64,000 nt of DNA from Sinosporangium siamense. Lineage in GTDB: Bacteria > Actinomycetota > Actinomycetes > Streptosporangiales > Streptosporangiaceae. The notes beneath the pieces were generated by a model. It was not told the origin of the DNA. It worked only from the letters and a program-made list of their open reading frames with translations, and searched no databases. Positions 34,515 through 42,347 of the stretch are shown here, one piece after another. The position numbers and the translations under genes were made by a program. Each line of letters starts with the position of its first letter. Positions within the stretch are counted from its first letter, which is position 1. The stretch is from contig NZ_BOOW01000050.1 in assembly GCF_016863435.1 (NCBI RefSeq), positions 42,053 through 106,052 on the forward strand, written 5' to 3'.

Positions 34515-36200
34515 ATGAACGCCCTGCCCCAGTCCCACCCGGGGATCACGGCCCGACGCGCAGCGATCGAGTCGCGGTTCCCGGGGTGGATTCCTCGAGC
34601 CCTCCATGAGCACCTCGACCTCATGGTGTCGGTGCACGGCGGGCGGCCCTACATCGTCACGGACGACGCTCAGCTCACTTATGACGACGTAGCCACCCTG
34701 TCGCGCCGCTACGCCGAAGGCTTGCGCCGACTTGGGGTTCGGCCCGGCGACCGGGTCGGGCTCCTCATGGCCAACTACCCGGAGTTGCCGGTCCTCAAGT
34801 ACGCGTTGTCGCGTCTCGGCGCCGTTTCCGTCGGCTTCAACTTCCAGCTGCGGTCGGAGGAACTGGCCTACGTGCTGAAGCATTCGGGGTGCTCAGTACT
34901 GATCACGATGTCGAGCCACGACGGCATCGACTACCTGGAGACGCTCGAGGTCATCGAGCCAGGGTGGCGCGACGGGGCACGCACGGTGCTGACGGAGCTG
35001 ACGGAGGTCGTCGTCCTGCCATGCGGAGAGGACCTCGTCGAGCACGTGATGCTTCTCGAGGAGCTCGCGGTGAGCGGACCGATGCGTGAGCCGGCTCCCG
35101 TCGACCCGTTCGGACCGTCGGACATCCTCTACACCTCCGGCACCACAGGCGTGCCGAAGGCCGTCGTCCTCAGCCACGACAGCCTGCTGCGCAGCTCCTT
35201 CGCCTCGGCCCTGTCGCGCGCCTTTGACGACGGGTGGCGGATCCTGTTCTCGCTGCCGCTGTATCACGTGTTCGGCTACGCGGAGGGCCTGCTCGCCGCC
35301 ACGTGGGTCGGCGGCGCGATCATACCGCGACTCCGGTTCTCCGCCGCCGACCACCTGCGAAGCGTCGAACGGTATCGCGCGAACGACATCCTCTGCGTGC
35401 CGACGATGACGATAGCGATCCTCGATGACCCGCATATCTCGGCCTACGACCTCGGTTCGCTCCAAGCGATGTTTTCCGCGGCTGCGCCGTCGCCCGAGTG
35501 GGTGTGGGGGGCGGCGGCCGATCGGCTGGGCCTGAGCGAGATCGTCACGGGCTACGGGATGACCGAGGTGTGCGGAGCCAACACGGTCACGCTGCCGGAG
35601 GACCCCATGAATCAGCTGAGTGCCGTCGTCGGCCGTATGAAGTTCGGGGGGCCGGCCGGGATCCAGAGCGCCGCCGGCGGTGTCTGCGAGTTCAGGGTCG
35701 TCGACCAGGCGACTGGAGAAGTGCTCGGGCCGAATCGACCAGGCGAGCTGACATGGCGGGGTCCCGTGGTGGCGATCGGTTTCTGGGACGGCGCATCCGT
35801 GGTGCCGATCGCCGACGACGGCTGGCTTCGTTCAGGAGATCTCGGCTACGTCGACGACCATGGCTACTTCCGGCTGACCGGACGGAGCAGAGACGTCTAC
35901 AAGAGCGGTGGCGAGCTCGTGCTCCCCGTGGAGGTGGAAACGTTCATCGGACGGATCGAAGGTGTGGCTCAGTGCTACGTCGTCGGAGTCCCTGACGAGC
36001 GCTGGGGCGAGGTCGGCTGGGCCTACGTCGTCCCTTCCCCCGGCCACACGATCGTCGCCGAGGACATCATCGCGGCGTGCAAGAGGTCCCTGGCGAGATT
36101 CAAGGTGCCGAAGAAGGTCGTGGTGATCGACGCCAATGATCTTCCCAAGACCGTCACCGGCAAGATCCAGAAGTTCAAGCTCCCTGAGGTGATCTCATGA
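34515..36200 (+). CDS. Acyl-CoA synthetase (AMP-dependent ligase)
   Basis: 561 aa, ANL superfamily. Core motifs: P-loop ILYTSGTTGVPKAVVLSH, LPLYHVFGYAEG, TGYGMTEVCG, SGDLGYVDDHGYFRLTGR, and the C-terminal LPKTVTGKIQKFKL with the adenylation Lys. It activates a carboxylic acid to its CoA ester, presumably the acid released by BVMO and esterase action. ATG 34515 is favoured by the leaderless promoter geometry. The stop overlaps the ATG of a truncated SDR. Confidence 0.88.
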   Translation: MNALPQSHPGITARRAAIESRFPGWIPRALHEHLDLMVSVHGGRPYIVTDDAQLTYDDVATLSRRYAEGLRRLGVRPGDRVGLLMANYPELPVLKYALSRLGAVSVGFNFQLRSEELAYVLKHSGCSVLITMSSHDGIDYLETLEVIEPGWRDGARTVLTELTEVVVLPCGEDLVEHVMLLEELAVSGPMREPAPVDPFGPSDILYTSGTTGVPKAVVLSHDSLLRSSFASALSRAFDDGWRILFSLPLYHVFGYAEGLLAATWVGGAIIPRLRFSAADHLRSVERYRANDILCVPTMTIAILDDPHISAYDLGSLQAMFSAAAPSPEWVWGAAADRLGLSEIVTGYGMTEVCGANTVTLPEDPMNQLSAVVGRMKFGGPAGIQSAAGGVCEFRVVDQATGEVLGPNRPGELTWRGPVVAIGFWDGASVVPIADDGWLRSGDLGYVDDHGYFRLTGRSRDVYKSGGELVLPVEVETFIGRIEGVAQCYVVGVPDERWGEVGWAYVVPSPGHTIVAEDIIAACKRSLARFKVPKKVVVIDANDLPKTVTGKIQKFKLPEVIS

Positions 36201-36460
36201 CGCACCAGGACGTCGCGATCGTCACCGGAGCCGGGAGCGGGATAGGTCTCGCGCCGGCGAGACGCCTGCTCTCGCAAGGCCGGCCCGTTGTTGCCGCCGA
36301 CCCCAACGCCGAGGCGCTGCACGCGTTCGAGGAGGACATCTCAGGACCAGGACCGGCCTTCATGGACGTGCTCGGTCTGGATGCGGGAGCCGCCGGGTTC
36401 GTCGGTGTGAACCGCGGCTCCACCGGTCAGGGATCCTTCATCCGTCGAAAGGACGGCTAA
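36197..36460 (+). pseudogene. Truncated SDR remnant
   Basis: 87 residues: VAIVTGAGSGIGLAPARRLL is an intact SDR cofactor motif and VVAADPNAEALHAFEEDI the next strand, but the catalytic Ser-Tyr-Lys region and C-terminus are missing and the tail is unrelated. It is still coupled to both neighbours (ATGA with the ligase, TAATG with MaoC), so it marks an internal deletion of an SDR gene inside the operon. Confidence 0.7.
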
Positions 36461-36918
36461 TGGCGCAGCGCACTTTCGCTACTCTCGCCGAGCTCGGCAG
36501 CGCGATCGGCGAGGTCGTGGGACCGACCGACTGGGTCACGATCGACCAGCCACTCATCGATCGCTTCGCCGAGGACACCGGCGACTACAACTGGGTGCAT
36601 GTGGACCCGGACCGTGCCGCCCAGGCGGGCTTCGAATCCACGATCGCCCATGGGTTCCTCACGCTCTCCCTGATCGGCGCCTTCAGCGCGGAGCTGATCG
36701 CGATCGACGAGTGCCCGACCACAATCAATTACGGTCTCGACCGGGTGCGATTCCCTGCCCCGTGCCCGCGCGACTCACGGGTTCGTGCCACGGCGGAGGT
36801 CGTCCGCGTGGACGAGGTCGCCGGTGGCGGTCAGCTGACCGTGCGCTACGTCATCGAGCGCGAAGGCTCGGACAAACCGATCTGCGTGGCCGAACAGTTG
36901 TCCCGGAGACTTCGATGA
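36460..36918 (+). CDS. MaoC-like (R)-enoyl-CoA hydratase
   Basis: 152 aa, hotdog fold. The hydratase-2 motif is seen as FAEDTGDYNWVHVDPDRA and TIAHGFLTLSLI, with the Asp-His pair of the active site. Adds water to an enoyl-CoA in beta-oxidation. It matches the NodN/MaoC single-domain length. In operon between the SDR remnant and the acyl-CoA dehydrogenase. Confidence 0.88.
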   Translation: MAQRTFATLAELGSAIGEVVGPTDWVTIDQPLIDRFAEDTGDYNWVHVDPDRAAQAGFESTIAHGFLTLSLIGAFSAELIAIDECPTTINYGLDRVRFPAPCPRDSRVRATAEVVRVDEVAGGGQLTVRYVIEREGSDKPICVAEQLSRRLR

Positions 36919-36980
36919 CCCTGGACGTCGCCCAGTGGCCGACGTCTCTTCCCAAGTCCGACCATCACTAGGAGTGCCCC

Positions 36981-38132
36981 ATGGACATGTCCCTGGCCAC
37001 GGAGCAGGTCTCCCTGCAACAGATGGCTCGCGACTTCGTCGCCCGCCACGTGACCCCGAACGTCCGTGAGTGGGACCGCGGCGAGGCGGTCGATCCCTCG
37101 ATCATCGGCCACCTGGGTGATGCCGGCTTCCTCGGCATGACGATTCCCGAAGACCTCGGCGGCTCGGGCGGGACGCACCTCGACTACTGCCTCGTCCTCG
37201 AGGAACTCGCGAGGGGAGACAGCTCTGTCCGGGGCATCGTGTCTGTCTCACTCGGGCTCGTGACCAAGAGCATCGCCGGCTACGGCACCGAAGAGCAGAA
37301 GGCCGAATGGGTTGCGGCGCTTGCGAGTGGACGCGCGGTCGGGTGCTTCGGGCTCACCGAGCCGGATACGGGGTCCGACGCGGGAAGCCTCACGACGCGA
37401 GCTCGACGCGATGGCGACGACTACGTCGTCAACGGCTCGAAGATTTTCATCACGAACGGCATGTGGGCCGATGTCATCCTTCTCTTCGCACGGACCTCCG
37501 ATGACGGGGCGAAGGGGATCTCAGCGTTTCTGGTCCCGACATCGGCCGAGGGAGTCACGCGGCAGAGTGTCAAGGGAAAACTCGGCCTCCGTGGCCAGTC
37601 GACGGCGGAGTTCACCTTCACGGACGTGCGGATCCCCGCCTCGGCGCGGCTGGGTGAGGAGGGGAAGGGCATGGCGATCGCCATGTCGGCTCTTGCGAAG
37701 GGCCGCATGTCCGTGGCGGCGGGTTGTGTCGGCATCGCGGCCGGAGCTCAGGCAGCCGCTCTGCAGTACGCCCAGCAGCGCTCGCAGTTCGGTAAGACGA
37801 TCTCGCGCCACCAGCTCGTCCAGCAAATGCTCGCCGACATGGCCGTCGAAACCGATGCCGCACGACTGCTGGTCTGGCGGGTCGCCGACCTCATCGAGCG
37901 CGGACAGCCTTTCGGGACCGAGTCTTCGATGGCCAAGTACTACGCCAGCGAAGTGGCCGTGCGGGTGGCGAACTCGGCCCTTCAGATCTTCGGCGGCTAC
38001 GGCTACATCGATGAGTTCCCCGCAGAAAAGTACGTCCGCGACGCGCGTGTCATGACCCTCTACGAAGGCACCAGCCAGATCCAGCAACTGTTGATCGGCC
38101 GCGCGCTCACCGGCGTCTCGGCATTCGGCTGA
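36981..38132 (+). CDS. Acyl-CoA dehydrogenase
   Basis: 383 aa, full-length FAD-dependent acyl-CoA dehydrogenase. Motifs: CFGLTEPDTGSDAGSL (FAD/substrate), IFITNGMWADV, QQRSQFGKTISRHQLVQ, IFGGYGYIDEFPAEKYVRDA and the catalytic-base region LYEGTSQIQ with Glu 362. AGGAG precedes ATG 36981. First oxidation step of beta-oxidation; passes electrons to ETF (not in window). Confidence 0.93.
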   Translation: MDMSLATEQVSLQQMARDFVARHVTPNVREWDRGEAVDPSIIGHLGDAGFLGMTIPEDLGGSGGTHLDYCLVLEELARGDSSVRGIVSVSLGLVTKSIAGYGTEEQKAEWVAALASGRAVGCFGLTEPDTGSDAGSLTTRARRDGDDYVVNGSKIFITNGMWADVILLFARTSDDGAKGISAFLVPTSAEGVTRQSVKGKLGLRGQSTAEFTFTDVRIPASARLGEEGKGMAIAMSALAKGRMSVAAGCVGIAAGAQAAALQYAQQRSQFGKTISRHQLVQQMLADMAVETDAARLLVWRVADLIERGQPFGTESSMAKYYASEVAVRVANSALQIFGGYGYIDEFPAEKYVRDARVMTLYEGTSQIQQLLIGRALTGVSAFG

Positions 38133-38149
38133 CAGATACAGGAACACCA

Positions 38150-39340
38150 ATGAGAAACAGCTTTCTTGTGGCAGGCGTCCGCACGCCCATGGGGCGATAC
38201 GGAGGGGCGCTGGCGACGGTCCGACCGGACGACTTGGCCGCGCTCGTCGTCAGGACGGTCATCGAGCGCAGCGGCATCGCCCCCGCCGCCGTCGACGAGG
38301 TGATCCTCGGTGCCGCCAACCAGGCAGGCGAGGACAACCGCAACGTCGCCCGCATGGCCGTCCTCCTGGCGGGCCTCCCAGCCGACGTGCCGGGCTACAC
38401 CGTCAACCGGCTTTGCGCGAGCGGGCTGACAGCAGTGATCTCGGCCGGCCAGGCGATCGCCACGGGTGCTGCAGACGTCATCGTCGCCGGTGGCGTCGAG
38501 TCGATGACGCGCGCACCATGGGTCATGGCGAAGCCGAGCAAGGCTTGGCAGTTCCCGTCCGAGCTGGCCGAGACGTCGCTTGGATGGCGGTTCACCAATC
38601 CGCAGTTGGTGCCGCTGGACGGCGGTGAGGCGACGATCTCCATGGGCGAGACGGCCGAACGCGTGGCCGCGCTCGACGGAATCACCCGCGAGCAGGCCGA
38701 CGAGTTCGCGCTGGAGAGCCACCGTCGCGCTATTGCCGCACGCGGCACCGTGGCCGGCGACATTGTCCCGGTCGAGACGCGCTACGACGTGGTCGACGTC
38801 GATGAGGTTCCCCGCGAGGACGCGAGCATCGAGGCGCTCTCCGCGCTTCGACCGGCCTTCCGCTCCGACGGCATCGTGACCGCGGGATCGTCGAGCCCCC
38901 TGTCCGACGGCGCCTCTGCCGTACTGGTGGTCAGCGAAGAGGCTCTCAAGCAGTACGGGCTCACGCCTGCGGCGCGGATCGTAGGTAGTGCGAACGCCGG
39001 TGTCCGTCCGAGCATCATGGGGCTCGGCCCCGTGGCGGCGACCGAGAAGCTGTTCAAGCGCATCGGCTGGGGCATCGATGACATATCGACCGTTGAGCTC
39101 AATGAGGCATTCGCGGCGCAGGCTCTGGCGTGCATTGAACGCCTCGGCTTGGACCGGAGCATCGTCAACCCCGAGGGCGGTGCCATCGCCCTCGGCCATC
39201 CGCTGGGCTCATCGGGGTCACGCATCGCGTGGGCGCTGGCTCGCCGGCTCTCGGCAGAGGGTTCCGCCGGAGATCGTGGCCTCGCCTCGCTTTGCGTCGG
39301 CGTCGGCCAGGGAGTTTCACTTGCATTGGAGGCCTGCTGA
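38150..39340 (+). CDS. Acetyl-CoA acyltransferase (thiolase)
   Basis: 396 aa. The acyl-carrying Cys 89 is in VNRLCASGLTAV; the second site has GHPLGSSGSR and the proton-handling Cys in SLCVGVGQG. Also GGVESMTRAPWVM. Length and motifs are those of degradative thiolases such as PcaF/FadA. Final cleavage of the 3-oxoacyl-CoA. Its stop overlaps the ATG of the next SDR (TGATG). Confidence 0.93.
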   Translation: MRNSFLVAGVRTPMGRYGGALATVRPDDLAALVVRTVIERSGIAPAAVDEVILGAANQAGEDNRNVARMAVLLAGLPADVPGYTVNRLCASGLTAVISAGQAIATGAADVIVAGGVESMTRAPWVMAKPSKAWQFPSELAETSLGWRFTNPQLVPLDGGEATISMGETAERVAALDGITREQADEFALESHRRAIAARGTVAGDIVPVETRYDVVDVDEVPREDASIEALSALRPAFRSDGIVTAGSSSPLSDGASAVLVVSEEALKQYGLTPAARIVGSANAGVRPSIMGLGPVAATEKLFKRIGWGIDDISTVELNEAFAAQALACIERLGLDRSIVNPEGGAIALGHPLGSSGSRIAWALARRLSAEGSAGDRGLASLCVGVGQGVSLALEAC

Positions 39341-40101
39341 TGAACGCCGGCAACGGACGAGTCGCCCTCGTCACCGGTGCCGCCCGAGGGATCGGCGCTG
39401 AAATCGCCAAGCGACTGTCGCGTGATGGCTTCGCGGTGGGTGTCCTAGACCTCGACAAGGCGGCGGCGCAGGAGGTCGCCGACGAGCTCGTTGCGACGGG
39501 CGGCGCGGCTGCCGCAGCCGCTGCCGACGTATCGGACGAGGCGGCAGTCGACGCAGCCGTCACCGAAATCGCCGCACGCCTCGGTCCGCCGGTCGTCCTT
39601 GTCAACAACGCCGGGATCACACGCGATGCGCTGCTCTTCAAGATGTCGGTCGAGGAATGGGATCTGGTGATGCAGGTTCACCTTCGCGGGGCGTTCTTGA
39701 TGTCCAAGCGTGTCCAGTCCTTCATGCGCGAAGCCGGGCACGGCCGGATCATCAACCTCTCGTCGACCTCGGCGTTGGGTAACCGGGGTCAGGGGAACTA
39801 CTCCGCGGCCAAGGCCGGTGTACAGGGTTTCACGAAGACACTCGCGCTGGAGCTCGGCCGCTTCGGCATTACGGCGAACGCCGTCGCTCCCGGATTCATC
39901 GTCACCGACATGACCAGGGCCACGGCCGAGCGCCTTGGGCAGACCTTCGAGGAATTCAGCGCGGCGCGTGTGGCGAACATCCCGGTCAACCGTCCTGGGC
40001 AGCCGCAGGATGTCGCGCACGCCGTGAGCTTCCTGGCCGACGAACGGTCCGGATTCGTCTCAGGCCAAGTGATCTACGTCGCGGGCGGTCCACGCTGCTG
40101 A
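39340..40101 (+). CDS. FabG-like SDR, probable 3-hydroxyacyl-CoA dehydrogenase
   Basis: 253 aa from ATG 39340 (TGATG overlap with the thiolase); longer in-frame starts lie inside the thiolase. Classical SDR: ALVTGAARGIGAEIAKRL, LVNNAGITRD, catalytic Ser in INLSSTSALG, YSAAK with Tyr and Lys, and FVSGQVIYVAGG. In this operon it most likely oxidises the 3-hydroxyacyl-CoA made by MaoC. Confidence 0.88.
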   Translation: MNAGNGRVALVTGAARGIGAEIAKRLSRDGFAVGVLDLDKAAAQEVADELVATGGAAAAAAADVSDEAAVDAAVTEIAARLGPPVVLVNNAGITRDALLFKMSVEEWDLVMQVHLRGAFLMSKRVQSFMREAGHGRIINLSSTSALGNRGQGNYSAAKAGVQGFTKTLALELGRFGITANAVAPGFIVTDMTRATAERLGQTFEEFSAARVANIPVNRPGQPQDVAHAVSFLADERSGFVSGQVIYVAGGPRC

Positions 40102-40125
40102 CGCTTGCTCGACCCTCAGCAGGTG

Positions 40126-40154
40126 TTGTGTAGGTCACTTTTTTAATCTATTCT
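40126..40154 (+). promoter_or_regulatory. Promoter with TAATCTA motif before the SCP2-like gene
   Basis: TTGTGT (40126-40131), 17-base spacer, TATTCT (40149-40154), overlapped by TTAATCTA (40143-40150). Same core as at 30228 and 33733. Confidence 0.5.
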
Positions 40155-40190
40155 CGATTCATATCCTTAGGAAAGGGAAGGTGGTTCGCG

Positions 40191-40622
40191 GTGCGGTTTG
40201 ATAATCCCGGGTTCGTCGAGGCGCTGACAAAGCAGCTCGGCGCGAATGCCCGGTTCGAGCGGGAGACGCGATGGTTCGACGGCTCCATCTTGCTGGAGTC
40301 GGGCAGCTCGCGGCTCTGGCTGAAGGTGTACCGCGGCAAGGTGATCGACCACCTTCCGTTTCAGCCCCCGATCGGCTTCACCTTCAAGCTGGGCGGTCCG
40401 GCGGCGGCTTGGAACAAGCTGCTGACGGGTGAGCGGCGCTACGCCGATCTCGTAACCCCCGGTGTGCGGCACTTCGACGATGACCCGGCCCTGACGCGCC
40501 TGGGACAGATGACCTCGGAACTGGGAATCGAAGGCAATCTGATGGAGGCCAGCCGCCTGACGGAAGCAGTGCACACGCTGGTCGAAATCATCATCGAGGT
40601 CGGACAGGAGGCTGGCGCATGA
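40191..40622 (+). CDS. SCP2 sterol-binding-like protein
   Basis: 143 aa from GTG 40191; a purine-rich GGGAAGG lies about 10 bases upstream. A beta-sheet region (SSRLWLKVYRGKVIDHLP, IGFTFKLGGPAAAWNKLL) followed by a C-terminal helix fits an SCP2-like lipid-binding fold. Likely binds a hydrophobic substrate or CoA ester for the pathway. It overlaps the esterase by 4 bases, so the two act as a pair. Confidence 0.55.
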   Translation: MRFDNPGFVEALTKQLGANARFERETRWFDGSILLESGSSRLWLKVYRGKVIDHLPFQPPIGFTFKLGGPAAAWNKLLTGERRYADLVTPGVRHFDDDPALTRLGQMTSELGIEGNLMEASRLTEAVHTLVEIIIEVGQEAGA

Positions 40623-41434
40623 CGTCCACCTGGAAGGACATTGTCGGGCGGTACGTGGAGATCGACGGGACCCCGACCTTCTACGACGAGATCGGTGAGG
40701 GTGGCCGCCCGATCATCTGTGTGCACACCGCAGGTGCCAATGCGCTGGAATATCGCTATCTGCTGCCGCTTCTCGCCGACGCCGGCTTTCACGCGGTCGC
40801 ACCGGACCTTCCAGGACGTGCGCGCTCATATGCATGGCGCGGTGAGGTCACCACCACCATTCATCGGCACGCCGAGTTCATCCACCTGTTCAAGCAGCAG
40901 CTGTTCGGTGACACAAAGGTCATCGTCACGGGAACGTCGATCGGTGGCGACATCACGCTCGACCTCGCCGTCAGCTTCCCAGAGTCCTTCAGCGCGGCCA
41001 TCGCATTCGAGGGGGCGGCTCGCACCCCGACCTTCCCAGACCCGGGGGAGTATATGCAGCCGAGCTGGAACCCGGGATGGCAGGACACGATGGAGCGCAT
41101 CTCCGGCGCTGCACTGAACGCCAAGTGTCCTCCGCACAAGCAGGAGGAGCTTCGCTGGATGCATCGCAACGCCCAGGTGAGCGCGGTGGGCGACCTGCAG
41201 GGGTGGGCGACGCACGACATCCGCGACCAGCTCTCGAACGCGAGGTTGCCGGTCCTGGTGGCAGCGGGGGCCGAAGACTTCTGGCTCCCGGAGGAACTGG
41301 TCGACGAGACGGTCGCAGGGCTCCCGGACGGCGAGAAGCTGATCATCGACGGCATCGGCCACTATCCGATGTTCGAAGATCCTGAGCGAATCCGCTCGAT
41401 CATCGTCGACTTCGTCGAGCGCAAGGGCCTCTGA
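40619..41434 (+). CDS. Alpha/beta hydrolase, probable esterase of the BVMO pathway
   Basis: 271 aa. Oxyanion region IICVHTAGAN, nucleophile elbow VTGTSIGGD, acid in VAAGAEDFWLP and His in GIGHYPMFEDPE. The lid (about residues 130-190) is large. Coupled to the SCP2-like gene. In known BVMO pathways a hydrolase cleaves the ester product; this gene is the natural candidate here, though it lies 8 kb from the BVMO. Confidence 0.82.
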   Translation: MTSTWKDIVGRYVEIDGTPTFYDEIGEGGRPIICVHTAGANALEYRYLLPLLADAGFHAVAPDLPGRARSYAWRGEVTTTIHRHAEFIHLFKQQLFGDTKVIVTGTSIGGDITLDLAVSFPESFSAAIAFEGAARTPTFPDPGEYMQPSWNPGWQDTMERISGAALNAKCPPHKQEELRWMHRNAQVSAVGDLQGWATHDIRDQLSNARLPVLVAAGAEDFWLPEELVDETVAGLPDGEKLIIDGIGHYPMFEDPERIRSIIVDFVERKGL

Positions 41435-41952
41435 GCCGAGCTCGTGGCCGACGAGGGCTGCCCATCCCCGCCCACGTCAGACCCGGCGGCAAGCCCAGGG
41501 AGTGGCCGGCCTAGACGTGCCACTCCCGGGCCGGAGTTCTCCCCTGCCCGAGTCAGCTGATAGAGACCTCCTTCTGAGTCGTCTGCTGAGGCGTGTCGCG
41601 ATCAGCAATCGGACTGCTTCAACTCACGGTTGCATCAACCTTTACAACCACAGTCGCATCGATGTCGTCTTCGAATGGTGCTGCGGCCCGTCCATCACTG
41701 CGCTCCTGGATGACCGTGGGAGGCGGGGCTCTGCGAGCGCGTGGAGCGTAACCCGGACCGCGAGGAACATGAAGACGCGTGGGCTCGCGCCTTGATCGGC
41801 CGTGATCGGGTGCTGATGCGTCGAACATCGTGCTACATCCTTCCGATTACTACCGCTACCGCCGTACCGGCTCGTGGACAACCATCAGGTAAGCGTCCAT
41901 CGAGGGCAATGACCGATTGCCTGCCGTTTCAGTGGCTATTCCGAATTCGTCC

Positions 41953-41975
41953 GCCCCCGCTCGTCAGGCGGGGGC
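41953..41975. terminator. GC hairpin, possible terminator
   Basis: GCCCCCGC (41953-41960), loop TCGTCAG, GCGGGGGC (41968-41975): perfect 8-bp stem between two convergent transcription units (esterase, plus; JAMM-E1, minus). No T-run. Confidence 0.4.
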
Positions 41976-42157
41976 CGCCCGCGCTTCTTGGGAATGCTGC
42001 TCGATGCGTAAGCTGACCCAGATGCCTTCCGGCGAGATCCGGCGTGCAAGACGTCGGCCGGCGTCGCTGATTGGGGTCGATCAGGGGGCATCGGCGACCT
42101 GGCACCCGAAGTGGTCAATGAGGGCTTGCACGAGACTCCGAGTAATGGACCCGAACG

Positions 42158-42330
42158 GTGTGCGCCGAGGCCGTCGACTGCTTGCTGACCGTCAAGGCAC
42201 GGCAGTCATGCAGCCTTGCGCCGCGCTCGACCCGAGTAGGCCGTTTGGCGTGTTTCGAGGCTGCGTGGTCCTGCCGTCCATCACAGGCGGGCTGGAAACC
42301 TTCGTCGTGCGCACCTTCCCGTGGTCAAGG
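42158..42330 (+). pseudogene. Possible decayed ISAs1-type transposase segment
   Basis: VDCLLTVKARQ (about 42170-42205) resembles the xxYLLTVKGNQ block of ISAs1-family transposases. Neighbouring residues do not align and there is no start, catalytic site or inverted repeat, so this is weak. Confidence 0.25.
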
Positions 42331-42347
42331 GCCTTGGTGGACCGTGG

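Larger units (their letters stand above)
41435..42347. other. Gene-poor stretch at the left side of a putative island
   Basis: No intact gene. It holds a strong hairpin (41953-41975) and a possible decayed transposase segment (42158-42330). The remaining frames look like noise. Confidence 0.4.

Noticed and set aside
41502..41795. Short plus-strand frame after the esterase
   Set aside because: No ribosome site, no motif, and composition of non-coding DNA.
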